From Anaerolineales bacterium (GTDB lineage: Bacteria; Chloroflexota; Anaerolineae; Anaerolineales; Villigracilaceae): a stretch of DNA of 64,000 bases. Positions within the stretch are counted from its first letter, which is position 1. Each line of letters opens with the position of its first letter. The stretch is taken from NCBI GenBank assembly GCA_030680795.1, contig JAUXUL010000010.1, positions 62,001 through 126,000 of the forward strand. Direction: 5' to 3'. Positions 44,071-52,109 of this stretch are shown in pieces. Made by a program: the position numbers and the translations under genes. The notes beneath the pieces were generated by a model. The model had not been told where the DNA came from, did not search any database, and was given only the letters and a program-made list of their open reading frames with translations.

Positions 44071-44636
44071 ATAATGAAACGAAAGATGGGACGCGTGGCT
44101 GAATTACGCGCCACTTCCTTGAAATCCGCTTTAATAAAAGCCGAGGCCGTGCCGGTAAAAATAAAAGGAGCGGGTTGATCCTTTTTTGAATCCACTGGAT
44201 AACCTTCCACAATTTTACCGCCGCGATTTTTTACATGTTCAATGGCTGCTTTCAGTAATTCAACTGCTATACCCTTGTGGCGATGTTTCTTTTCGATGAA
44301 GAAACAAGTGATCGACCACACCTCCTGATCGTCAATTGGTTTCAGCACACGCGAATGCGCAAGTTTTGGATAGGCAATACGCGGCTCAACGGCGATCCAG
44401 CCAACAGGATAGCCTTCGGAATACGCCAACAACCCAGGGATGTTTTTCGAATCAACAATGGACTTTTGCATTTGCCGCGCCCTGTTACCGGTGTTCTCGC
44501 TGAAGTCTTTCCCGCGCAGTTTCCAGAACATACACCAGCAGCCGCCGCAAGCCCCGTTATCACCAAACAGCAATTCAAAATCACGCCAGAGTTTTTGCGT
44601 GAGCGGATGAAATGATAAATCCAATTCTTCGGTCAT
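44040..44636 (-). CDS. GNAT family N-acetyltransferase
   Basis: This 198-residue protein has the GNAT fold, with the acetyl-CoA loop KKHRHKGIAVELLKAAIEHVK near 115-135. A Cys-rich N-terminal motif, CGGCWCMFWK near 30-39, is shared by a recognisable subgroup of uncharacterised bacterial acetyltransferases. The last nine residues come from a palindromic repeat, so the natural C-terminus may have been replaced. Acceptor unknown. It lies between the EamA gene and the glycosyltransferase unit on the same strand. Confidence 0.85.
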   Translation of the reverse strand: MTEELDLSFHPLTQKLWRDFELLFGDNGACGGCWCMFWKLRGKDFSENTGNRARQMQKSIVDSKNIPGLLAYSEGYPVGWIAVEPRIAYPKLAHSRVLKPIDDQEVWSITCFFIEKKHRHKGIAVELLKAAIEHVKNRGGKIVEGYPVDSKKDQPAPFIFTGTASAFIKADFKEVARNSATRPIFRFIIPSPLGERVG

Positions 44637-44642
44637 TGCTTA

Positions 44643-45560
44643 TTATCTTCCCTCAACAAGGTGATCGTGATCCATTGTACCTGAATTCCATTCTTTGAAT
44701 TGCGAGAGTACAACCGCGATAAAGATAAGCGCACAGCCAAAAATTTGGATGGAGGCGAGTCTTTCGTTCAAGATCAGCCAGCCTGAGATCACCGCAAAAA
44801 CAGATTCGAGGCTTAAGATCAAGGCGGCGTCGGCGGGAGGGGTGTGCTGCTGTGCCCAGATTTGAAGCGTGTAACATAAACCGAGAGAGAAAAATGCAGT
44901 GTATGCAATTGCAAACATCAACGGCCAGCTAAATGTCAGGGATGACTCGATGAAAACGCCCAAGCCCAAATTCAGGATGGCGCAAACGAAGAGTTGTCCC
45001 ACTGAAAACGACATGGCTTCAAATTTGGATGCGTACTTGCCCAACACGATGACATGAAATGTCCAGAACAATGCGCCGATCAATTCAAGCGCGTCTCCTG
45101 GCTTGACCTCGAACCTGCCGCCCGTTGACAGGAGAAATGCTCCCACCCCAGCCAAAATCACCGCCACGATGGACATCCAATGCGGCCTCTCGCGCCAAAC
45201 GATCAATAAGGCTACAGGAACCAGCACTACATATAAACTGGTGATGAAGCCCGCATTACCTGCAGTTGTGTATACCAGACCCGCTTGCTGAAATGCGCTT
45301 CCGAGAAAAAGCAGGAAGCCGGCGACAAACATCCATTTGTATTGCTCGCGTGAGTAGGCCAGGTTTAAAACCTGACCTCTTGGACTGGAAGCCCGACCTA
45401 CCCGAAGCGCGAGAGGCAAAACCACCAGCGCGGCCAGAAGATAACGCGCTCCATTAAATAGATATACACTTCCCAGTTGACCCGCGACTCGTTGTGCGAC
45501 GAAGGCTGAGCCCCAGATCACGGAGACAATTAAAAGGGTTAAATCTGCTTTAAGACGCAT
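44643..45560 (-). CDS. EamA/DMT family transporter
   Basis: This 305-residue inner-membrane protein has ten predicted helices in two EamA repeats (IVSVIWGSAFVAQRV in the first, SLGLCYTLQIWAQQHTPPADAALILSLE in the second). The family exports metabolites, often amino acids or purines. The start is set at 45560; an earlier ATG at 45632 would add HPSSFILHPSSF, the translation of a tandem GAAGGAT repeat, and is rejected. Residues about 53-70 (ASSPRGQVLNLAY) are also repeat-derived, in the loop between helices 2 and 3. Substrate unknown. Confidence 0.85.
   Translation of the reverse strand: MRLKADLTLLIVSVIWGSAFVAQRVAGQLGSVYLFNGARYLLAALVVLPLALRVGRASSPRGQVLNLAYSREQYKWMFVAGFLLFLGSAFQQAGLVYTTAGNAGFITSLYVVLVPVALLIVWRERPHWMSIVAVILAGVGAFLLSTGGRFEVKPGDALELIGALFWTFHVIVLGKYASKFEAMSFSVGQLFVCAILNLGLGVFIESSLTFSWPLMFAIAYTAFFSLGLCYTLQIWAQQHTPPADAALILSLESVFAVISGWLILNERLASIQIFGCALIFIAVVLSQFKEWNSGTMDHDHLVEGR
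45354..45401. repeat. GTAGG...CCTAC palindromic element inside the EamA gene
   Basis: GTAGG (45354-45358) and CCTAC (45397-45401) bound a 48-bp unit that contains the internal palindrome AGGTTTAAAACCT (45361-45373). It is translated in frame between two membrane helices. Confidence 0.65.
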
Positions 45561-45598
45561 GAAGGATGAAGGATGAAGGATGAAGGATGAAGGATGAA
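45561..45598. repeat. Tandem GAAGGAT 7-bp repeat
   Basis: Five head-to-tail copies of GAAGGAT run from 45561, immediately upstream of the EamA start codon on the minus strand. A shorter inverted version (CATCCTTCATCCTTC) lies at 55609-55650 beyond guaB. Confidence 0.85.
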
Positions 45599-45909
45599 TC
45601 TCGAGGTGATACAATTGTTCAATCTTACCCAACTTACCTGCCTGTTTCCGTGTTTACCTTTATACTTTCCCCGTCAATCATAGCATATAACCATGTACAA
45701 TCTTGAACAGATAGAAATAGATATGAAGGAGCTCCCTCCCCAGAATATTTCATGGCTTTGCCTTTTTATGATGATGTGCCTGAAGGAAAGGTTGAGTTTC
45801 ACACCTGATATAAGAAGATAAACGATCAGCGAGCCTCAAAGCTATGGTAAACTTTTTGAGTGGATTGAATAACATCAGTCCTCAAAAAAATTTTCTTGGG
45901 AAGGAAATA
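45599..45909. other. Intergenic region between eamA and the AlaDH-like pair
   Basis: About 310 bases holding the divergent promoter regions and fragments of GTTTACCTG words near 45640-45665. A 33-codon frame at 45707-45808 reads TDRNRYEGAPSPEYF and ends at a TGA. Its composition looks protein-like but it has no start codon and may be a relic. AAGGAA before 45910 serves the next gene. Confidence 0.5.
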
Positions 45910-47094
45910 ATGTCAGGATCAATCACAATCGGCATGGCCCGCATGCATGCAGAATTTGGGGAACGCCGCGACTTTTTACCTTCCTTTGTAGCGAGGCTCA
46001 TCCGCCGCGGCGCAAATATTATCTTGGAACATGGTTATGGCTCAGGCATGGGTTTTACTGAAGAGGATTACAGAGTTGCCGCGCCCGAAGTTCAATTTGC
46101 TGCGCAGAAAGAAATCTACGATCAGGATTATGTCCTGGTCCTGCGCTGTCCTGTCGAAAGCGACCTGCAAAAAATGAAGAAGGGTGCAACATTGATCTCC
46201 ATGCTGCACTATCCCACCCGTCCGCAACGCGTTGAATTCCTGCGCTCGCTGGGCATTGAAGGCATTTCACTTGACTCACTTAAAGACGATAATGGACGCC
46301 GACTGGTGGAAAACCTGAAATCCGTTGCCTGGAATGGACTCGAAGTCGGTTTTCAGGTTCTCAGGCGAACGTATCCCGCACCGGGCATGGAAGGCAAAGA
46401 TCGAAATCCGATTCAAGCAACCGTATTGGGGGTCGGCGCAGTGGGTGTCCATGCCGTGCAAGCCGCCAGCCGCTATGGCGACCTGCAACTTTGGCAGTTT
46501 CTGGCCAACCATGGTATCACTGGTGTGCAAGTCACAGCTGTGGATTATGACGTGGTCAACAACGAAAAGACCATGTGCGAAATTCTCAAGCGCACAGATA
46601 TTTTGGTGGATGCGACCCAAAGACCTGACACAGGCAAGGTTGTTATTCCAAACGAATGGATTGGTCTGATGCCCGAACATGCTGTTCTTGTTGACCTTTC
46701 AGTTGACCCCTACAACTTTGAGGTTGACCCGCCCGAAGTAAAGGGCATCGAAGGCATCCCGCAAGGGAATCTTGATCAGTACGTCTTCCCTCCCAACGAT
46801 CCAGCTTATGAGCGCATCCCAGACCAAATATCCACCAGAAACCGGCGGCACGCCATCTCGTGTTATTCGTGGCCCGGCATCCATCCAAAGGAATGCATGG
46901 ACCTGTACGGCAATCAACTGCGCCCGATCCTGCGCATGCTGATCGAAAAAGGAGGCGTAAAAAATATCAAACCGAAAGGTTTTTATTTTGAGCGCGCGAT
47001 TGCGCGCGCCATGCTCTCGCGATGGACGGGCTCCGAAAAATCGGAGTTCGTAATTGTGAATGAAAAAAGAATCGAAAAGAGGAATGAAGAATGA
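45910..47094 (+). CDS. Divergent alanine dehydrogenase/PNT-fold oxidoreductase, copy 1
   Basis: This 394-residue protein has the two-domain AlaDh_PNT layout. The N-terminal domain includes FGERRDFLPSFVARLIRRGA and GYGSGMGFTEEDYR; the NAD domain has GVGAVGVHAVQAA near 193-205. Where alanine dehydrogenase has a catalytic lysine (KVKEP), this protein has VLRCP, so Lys appears replaced by Arg, while a His is kept in SMLHYPTRP. The true reaction is therefore open; an opine- or saccharopine-type dehydrogenase is possible. Start at 45910 has AAGGAA upstream; an ATG 66 nt earlier is less likely. It overlaps its paralogue by 4 nt. Confidence 0.7.
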   Translation: MSGSITIGMARMHAEFGERRDFLPSFVARLIRRGANIILEHGYGSGMGFTEEDYRVAAPEVQFAAQKEIYDQDYVLVLRCPVESDLQKMKKGATLISMLHYPTRPQRVEFLRSLGIEGISLDSLKDDNGRRLVENLKSVAWNGLEVGFQVLRRTYPAPGMEGKDRNPIQATVLGVGAVGVHAVQAASRYGDLQLWQFLANHGITGVQVTAVDYDVVNNEKTMCEILKRTDILVDATQRPDTGKVVIPNEWIGLMPEHAVLVDLSVDPYNFEVDPPEVKGIEGIPQGNLDQYVFPPNDPAYERIPDQISTRNRRHAISCYSWPGIHPKECMDLYGNQLRPILRMLIEKGGVKNIKPKGFYFERAIARAMLSRWTGSEKSEFVIVNEKRIEKRNEE

Positions 47095-48257
47095 CTCTTC
47101 CAAAATCCATTGGTTTCCCGCGCATGCGACAGGAACCCGGTGAGAAACGTGTCTTCCTGCCGGAATTCATCCAATTTATCGCAAGCCTGGGAGCAAAAGT
47201 CCATATTGAAGAAGGCTATGGTTCACGCTCGGGCTATGGTTTTGCTGATTACAAACGCGCCAATCCGAATGTGTTCATGTGTAATCGCGAACAGGCTTTT
47301 CAAAAAGACGTCGTATTGATCCTGCGTTCACCCAAACAAGACGAATTTCACCTGGTCAAACGTGGCGCGATCCTCATATCCATGCTGCACTATCCAACGA
47401 GACCCAAAAGGATCGAACGATTGAAGGAACTTGGGCTCAATTCAATATCTCTGGACAGCATCGCAAACGACAACAACCTGCGCATGGTTGAAAACATGAC
47501 GGCCGTTGCATGGAATGGACTCGAAGCCGCATTCGACTGGCTCGAAAAGGACTGGCCCGGACTCGTCCGCCCGGATAAAAAACCGATCAATGTTTTGATA
47601 TTAGGGACCGGGATGATTGGCAAACACGCCATTGAAGCCGCTACAAAACTTGGCAATGTGGAACGCAACAGCGACCACATCGCTTCAAACGGACCTGGAT
47701 CTGTTGCGCTTTCAATTGGCAGGAACATCGCTTCAAACCCTGCCACGATGAAGACTCTCATGGAACAGGCGGATATTCTTGTGGATGCAACCCAACGCCG
47801 CGATTCATCCAAAGCTGTTGTCCCAAATGATTGGATCGCCTGGCTTCCCAAACACACAGTTGTCGTTGATCTTGCAGTTGATCCGTATACCCCCGATGCA
47901 AATCCACCGGTAGTGCGTGGAATTGAAGGTATTCCACAGGGGAATCTTGATCAGTATGTCTTCCCTGCTGATGACAAAAAATGGGATAAATTGGTACCTG
48001 CATCGATCCCATCCAAACACCGCCGCACAACCGTCACGAGTTATTCATGGCCAGGGGTGCACCCTGAAGCCTGTATGTTTCATTACGCTCAACAGCTTGA
48101 GCCATTCATTGAAGTGTTATTCGTAAAAGGCTATGAAGGCTTATCCTTGGATGGCACCTATTTTGAACGCGCCCTTTATCGCGCAACATTGAAGGCGTGG
48201 TTGCAGGAGGAGACTTTGCACATTTCATCTCTCCCAAATGCTTCGGGAACCGATTAG
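47091..48257 (+). CDS. Divergent alanine dehydrogenase/PNT-fold oxidoreductase, copy 2
   Basis: This 388-residue protein is a clear paralogue of the preceding gene. Shared blocks include ISMLHYPTRP, GIEGIPQGNLDQYVFP and YSWPG(I/V)HPE. The NAD loop is GTGMIGKHAIEAA near 167-179. Like copy 1 it has Arg where the alanine-dehydrogenase lysine is expected (VLILRSPKQ). The ATGA overlap with copy 1 indicates translational coupling, and the two may form a heteromeric enzyme. A strong hairpin follows at 48299. Substrate unknown. Confidence 0.7.
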   Translation: MTLPKSIGFPRMRQEPGEKRVFLPEFIQFIASLGAKVHIEEGYGSRSGYGFADYKRANPNVFMCNREQAFQKDVVLILRSPKQDEFHLVKRGAILISMLHYPTRPKRIERLKELGLNSISLDSIANDNNLRMVENMTAVAWNGLEAAFDWLEKDWPGLVRPDKKPINVLILGTGMIGKHAIEAATKLGNVERNSDHIASNGPGSVALSIGRNIASNPATMKTLMEQADILVDATQRRDSSKAVVPNDWIAWLPKHTVVVDLAVDPYTPDANPPVVRGIEGIPQGNLDQYVFPADDKKWDKLVPASIPSKHRRTTVTSYSWPGVHPEACMFHYAQQLEPFIEVLFVKGYEGLSLDGTYFERALYRATLKAWLQEETLHISSLPNASGTD

Positions 48258-48298
48258 AAATCGAGAATTATATCGAGCCTGGTAATTTCAGATTAAGG

Positions 48299-48338
48299 AC
48301 AAGAGGCAAGATCCAAATTGACGGGTCTTGCCTCTTGT
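48299..48338 (+). terminator. Long hairpin after the AlaDH-like pair
   Basis: ACAAGAGGCAAGATCC (48299-48314) pairs with GGGTCTTGCCTCTTGT (48323-48338) over 16 bp with one wobble and an 8-nt loop. It lies 42 nt beyond the stop. No T tract follows directly, so it may stop transcription weakly or protect the mRNA end. Confidence 0.65.
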
Positions 48339-48364
48339 AAAATTCGATGATCTGGTTCTTTTAC

Positions 48365-48508
48365 TAATTCACCTTATGCAAAAACGCCTCTTGAGATTGT
48401 CACCATCCCGAAAAATCATCGGGACGATGTGAGCTACAGCAAAGGGTCTCTCCTATCGTGTTAGAGATGCTTCGCTCCGCTCAGCATGACACTGAGTAAG
48501 GTGAGTTA
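48365..48508. repeat. MITE-like element, copy C
   Basis: Left end TAATTCACCTTATGCA (48365-48380) and right end TGAGTAAGGTGAGTTA (48493-48508) match copy A with two and one changes. The 144-bp interior contains CCCGAAAAATCATCGGGACG and AAGGGTCTCTCC words, shared with copies A and B and with 50033-50081. The right end overlaps the stop region of the cytochrome gene. Confidence 0.75.
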
Positions 48509-48919
48509 TTTAAGCGTGCGAATAAAGGCAACCGCCTGCCAAATCTGCTCGTCGGTTAGAACACCCTTCCATGCAACCATGGATGTGCCTTCCTTACCAG
48601 CGGCTATGCGCCAAAACAAATAATCATCACCCGCTTTGGCCTGAAGTTCCGCAAGGTTCTTGGGGGCAGGATCAAGTGCCGCACCGGCAGGGCCGTCACC
48701 ATGGCCTTGAGGACCGTGGCAGGCTTCACAGTTGGTCTTGAAAACTAAAGCACCACCCGCAGCGGCATCTGCGCCAAGGGGATTGGTCTGACCAGCATAT
48801 TCAGAAGGAACAGGCGCCAGGGTGGCAGCCGCATCCGCGCCGCCACCACCACCGCCGCCGCAAGCCGCCAACGCGAGCGCGGTAAAAACTAAAACAACAA
48901 ACAAGATTTTCTTCATCAC
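48506..48919 (-). CDS. Class I cytochrome c lipoprotein
   Basis: This 137-residue protein starts with a lipoprotein signal (MMKKILFVVLVFTALALAAC, lipidated Cys20) and a Gly-rich tether. One c-type heme site is present, Cys64-x2-Cys67-His68 in NCEACHGPQG. Met114 in GTSMVAW is the probable distal ligand. The mature domain of about 80 residues is a small electron carrier at the outer face of the membrane. GGAGG precedes the ATG. No partner oxidase or dehydrogenase is adjacent. Its last codons overlap the end of MITE-like copy C. Confidence 0.92.
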   Translation of the reverse strand: MMKKILFVVLVFTALALAACGGGGGGGADAAATLAPVPSEYAGQTNPLGADAAAGGALVFKTNCEACHGPQGHGDGPAGAALDPAPKNLAELQAKAGDDYLFWRIAAGKEGTSMVAWKGVLTDEQIWQAVAFIRTLK

Positions 48920-49171
48920 ACGCCTCCAGTTTTTATGGATCGAATAACGCGGAGATTATATCCAAATTGTCAAATTATATGCAGTGACTTATGTTACGAT
49001 ATTTCGCATCGACAGCGACGCCGGCAGATCTGAAACCTACCCAACCTTCCGTGTTATTTCTCCACGTACCATGCCACTTATACGTGAAAAAACGATGTGT
49101 GTCAAATCATGCGGCAAGGGATAAAATTGACCAATCAGACATTATGATGAAAGTTTTAGGAAGACAAATTG

Positions 49172-49987
49172 ATGACATCCTACGAAACCAATATCTATAC
49201 TCTCCGGACACAGAGAGATAAGAAGACATCGTCAAACCCATTACACTGGCTTAATTTGGCGGGTCTATTTTGGCTGGAAGAGGGCGAAAATTCATTTGGC
49301 AGTGACGAAAGCAGCAAGATTACATTGCCTGCTTTTCCTTTGGCGCACTGCGGCACATTCCTCTTGAAAGAAGGACTTGTCACACTTCAACCTGCCCTCG
49401 ACGTCAATATCAGCGTCAACGGAGGAGATCCCGAATCCCGCCCGCTACGCACAGATCGCGATAAAGAACCGGACTTAATACATATCGGCTCGCTTACCAT
49501 AAAGATCATTATCCGCGGGGGAGTCCCTTTGGTACGAATTTGGGACAAAGAATCCCCTGTGGGCAGGAATTTCACAGGTTTCCATTATTACCCCGTTAAA
49601 CCTGATTATCGCGTGATTGCAAAATACACCCGCTACGACCCGCCCAGGCCATTAAAGGTAGTGGAATTGATCGGGACAGAAATAGACAGCACGTTTTTAG
49701 GACAGGCGCAGTTCAGATTGAATGGCGTCGATTGCACGCTTGAAGCTGAGCAAAGCGGCGATAAACTGCTTTTCAATTTCACAGACGGAACCAACAAAGA
49801 CACCACCTACGGAGGCGGGCGTAAATTTGAATTGCCCAAACCAGAGGGCGATGAGATCATCCTCGATTTCAATCTTACTGAAAATTGGCCCTGCGCTTAC
49901 ACACCTTTTGCCACCTGTCCCATCCCGCCCAATGAAAATCGCCTGCCAATAAAAATTGAAGCAGGCGAACTGAAATTTTACGTATGA
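49172..49987 (+). CDS. DUF1684 domain-containing protein
   Basis: This 271-residue protein matches the DUF1684 pattern: NPLHWLNLAGLFWLEEGENSFGS near the start, then RIWDKESPVGRNFTGFHYYP near residue 120, and FELPKPEGDEIILDFN...NPPCAYTPFATCP-like residues near the end (here NWPCAYTPFATCPIPPNENRLP). The function is unknown. No signal peptide is present. The ATG at 49172 follows TAGGAAG; a TTG one codon earlier is not preferred. It stands alone on the plus strand. Confidence 0.82.
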   Translation: MTSYETNIYTLRTQRDKKTSSNPLHWLNLAGLFWLEEGENSFGSDESSKITLPAFPLAHCGTFLLKEGLVTLQPALDVNISVNGGDPESRPLRTDRDKEPDLIHIGSLTIKIIIRGGVPLVRIWDKESPVGRNFTGFHYYPVKPDYRVIAKYTRYDPPRPLKVVELIGTEIDSTFLGQAQFRLNGVDCTLEAEQSGDKLLFNFTDGTNKDTTYGGGRKFELPKPEGDEIILDFNLTENWPCAYTPFATCPIPPNENRLPIKIEAGELKFYV

Positions 49988-50002
49988 AAGAAGAAGGGTC
50001 AT

Positions 50003-50197
50003 GTCGTTGCGAAGGCGTTCTTGTTTTTCGCCCGACACTTGCGCCGTACGCCACATCGTCCCGACGCCTTTTCGGGAGTGCGGTGAGCATTCTCCAACAA
50101 GGCAAGGAGATTGCTTCCCGACGACAGCCCTTCGACAAGCTCAGGATAACAGCTCAGGACAGGTGTCGGAAAGAACAAATGCCCTCCTCGCAAAGAC
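50003..50197. repeat. Composite palindromic repeat after the DUF1684 gene
   Basis: The outer arms GTCGTTGCGAAGG (50003) and CCTCGCAAAGAC (ending 50197) are a diverged GTCATTGCGAGG element. Nested inside are an inverted copy of the module from MITE-like copy B (50033-50081) and a TTCGACAAGCTCAGG word near 50131. It appears to be a mosaic of three repeat types. Confidence 0.65.
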
Positions 50198-50220
50198 ATT
50201 TGTTCCTTAGTGGCTTGATA

Positions 50221-50778
50221 TCATTCCATCCAAACTGTTCTATCTTCAAACCCCTGCCGCACATAAGGCGCAGGCAAAACCTCGGGGTGGCCGACATATA
50301 TAAATCCCACAATATGCTGGTCTGCGTCAAATCCTAAATATTCCCTCACCTTTGCATCGCGCGCCCATTCACCCGTGCGCCAAATCACGCCGAGACCCAA
50401 AGCATTTGCGGCAAGCAAAATATTTTGACATGCGGCAGAAGCGGCAGAAATGTTTTCAATTTCAATGATCTTTGTATCGGCGGGCTTATCCACACCAACT
50501 GCAATCACTACGGGAGCGCGGAGTGGCAATGCCCGGGTTTTGTCCAAACCCTCTGGCGGCGCGGCAGGATTACGGTCCGCGAAAGAGGCGGCCATTACGT
50601 CTCCCAATTTTTTTCGTCCATCCCCGGTCAGCACAACAAAACGCCAGGGTCGCACTTTATAATGATTCGGGGCCTGCGCACCCGCGCTTAAAAGTTTTTC
50701 GATCACTTCGCGTGATAAAGCATCCTGTTTTATTTTACTTACTGTAAGTCTTCCATGAATTGCATCCATTACATCCAT
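50221..50778 (-). CDS. Nitroreductase family protein
   Basis: This 185-residue FMN-dependent oxidoreductase belongs to the short nitroreductase group. FMN-binding landmarks are the N-terminal MDAIHGRLTVSKIKQD segment, GAQAPNHYKVRPWRFVVL near 33-50 and AANALGLGVIWRTGEW near 123-138. Members reduce nitro compounds, quinones or flavins with NAD(P)H; the physiological substrate is not known. It is divergent from the deacetylase gene at 50823. Confidence 0.9.
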   Translation of the reverse strand: MDVMDAIHGRLTVSKIKQDALSREVIEKLLSAGAQAPNHYKVRPWRFVVLTGDGRKKLGDVMAASFADRNPAAPPEGLDKTRALPLRAPVVIAVGVDKPADTKIIEIENISAASAACQNILLAANALGLGVIWRTGEWARDAKVREYLGFDADQHIVGFIYVGHPEVLPAPYVRQGFEDRTVWME

Positions 50779-50822
50779 CGTTCCTCCGCATCACAGACGC
50801 TTGCGGGTAAAATTGTCTTACC

Positions 50823-51890
50823 ATGAAAATATTTTACTCCGAAGAACACCGCAAACATGATCCGCCTTTTGAAGTTTTCGACGGCGGCAAGCGCGTGCCA
50901 TATTACGAAAACCCGGAGCGCATGGATCGGATTTCAGCCGCGCTCAAAAAAACGGACTGGGCTGAATTCACTGAGCCAAAAGATTTCGGACTCGACCCGA
51001 TCCTGGCTGTGCATGACAAGAATTACATCAATTTCCTCGCATCCGCCTGGAGCGAGTGGCTGGCTTCTGACCCCGAAGTTGCGGCGTCGCCCGGGCAGAA
51101 TGCCTTCCTGCCTGCGACATTTGCACTGAGACGCAAGCCGCGCCTGCCGAGCACATTACTTGGCAAAGCGGGCTACTACATCATGGACTTATCCGCCTGC
51201 ATCGTAGAGGCGACATATAAAGCGGCGCTTGCATCTGCCAATTGCGCATTGAATGCCGCTGAATTTATTTCATCGTCCACGGTCAATCGTCCACAAAGTC
51301 CCCTTGCGGGATCGTCCGCCTTTGCCCTCTGCCGCCCACCAGGACACCACGCTGGCAAAGATTACGCCGGCGGATATTGCTTTATCAACAATGCCTCTGT
51401 TGCGGCAAACTGGCTTTCATCAAAAGGAAAAGTTGCCCTGCTCGATATTGATTATCATGCGGGCAACGGCACACAGGATATTTTCTACGAACGGGATGAC
51501 GTGCTGACCATATCCATTCATGGCGACCCTGACTACGAATATCCATACTACATTGGCTTTGCAGATGAAACTGGGGCAGGCGCGGGGTTTGGCTTTCATA
51601 AAAACTTCCCGCTTCCCACAGGGACAACCTACACGGGTTATTTATCTGCGTTGGATGAAGCCCTGGCAATGATAAAAAACTTCGCACCGAAACATCTCGT
51701 TCTTTCAGCAGGCATGGACACCTTCGACGGCGACCCGCTCGGCAAGTTCCACGTCACACAAAATGGATTTGGCGAAATAGGAAAAAGGATTACCGAATTA
51801 AATTTACCCAGCGCCATTATCATGGAAGGCGGCTATGCGAATGAAGCGCTCGGTGATAACATGGTCAAATTACTGGGGAATTTCAAATGA
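50823..51890 (+). CDS. Histone deacetylase superfamily protein, acetylpolyamine amidohydrolase-like
   Basis: This 355-residue zinc hydrolase carries the HDAC motifs CRPPGHHAG (His175, His176), YCFINNASVAAN and LLDIDYHAGNGTQD (metal ligands Asp210 and His212), and AGMDTFDGDPLG. The N-terminus KIFYSEEHRKHDPPFEVFDG and the long loop before PPGHHAG resemble acetylpolyamine amidohydrolases, which remove acetyl groups from acetylputrescine or acetylspermidine. Polyamine uptake and PatA-like genes elsewhere in the window fit. Residues about 149-161 derive from a repeated TCGTCCACGGTCAATCGTCC word. No ribosome binding site is seen; TAAAAT lies 9 nt before the ATG. Confidence 0.85.
   Translation: MKIFYSEEHRKHDPPFEVFDGGKRVPYYENPERMDRISAALKKTDWAEFTEPKDFGLDPILAVHDKNYINFLASAWSEWLASDPEVAASPGQNAFLPATFALRRKPRLPSTLLGKAGYYIMDLSACIVEATYKAALASANCALNAAEFISSSTVNRPQSPLAGSSAFALCRPPGHHAGKDYAGGYCFINNASVAANWLSSKGKVALLDIDYHAGNGTQDIFYERDDVLTISIHGDPDYEYPYYIGFADETGAGAGFGFHKNFPLPTGTTYTGYLSALDEALAMIKNFAPKHLVLSAGMDTFDGDPLGKFHVTQNGFGEIGKRITELNLPSAIIMEGGYANEALGDNMVKLLGNFK
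51272..51294. repeat. ATCGTCCAC word repeat inside the deacetylase gene
   Basis: The word ATCGTCCAC occurs twice within 23 bases (51272-51280 and 51286-51294), joined by GGTCA. It is read in frame within a probable surface loop. Confidence 0.5.
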
Positions 51891-52093
51891 GAAAACACTT
51901 GTTCATCATGCTGACCGCATTATGTTTGCTCACCTCCGCTGCGTGGACAGACATACCCAGTTTTACGCCCAGCCCAACGACAACATTTACGCACATAATA
52001 ACATTCACCCCAACCTTCACGTTCACCCTCACCATTACAGCCACTCCAACATTTGCTGTAACGCATCTGCGGTCTGACGATTATCGTCAATAA
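51887..52093 (+). CDS. Small secreted Thr-rich protein, possibly truncated
   Basis: This 68-residue frame overlaps the deacetylase stop by 4 nt (ATGA). It begins with a convincing signal peptide (MRKHLFIMLTALCLLTSAAW) and continues as a Thr/Phe/Pro repeat (PTTTFTHIITFTPTFTFT) resembling the linkers of Chloroflexota surface proteins. It then ends abruptly after THLRSDDYRQ with no folded domain. It may be the stub of a larger secreted protein that lost its C-terminus, or a real short secreted peptide. Confidence 0.45.
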   Translation: MRKHLFIMLTALCLLTSAAWTDIPSFTPSPTTTFTHIITFTPTFTFTLTITATPTFAVTHLRSDDYRQ

Positions 52094-52109
52094 TTAATCT
52101 CTCTGATAT

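Noticed and set aside
45561..45632. Extended N-terminus of the EamA protein
   Set aside because: It is the translation of the tandem GAAGGAT repeat; EamA homology begins at the ATG at 45560.
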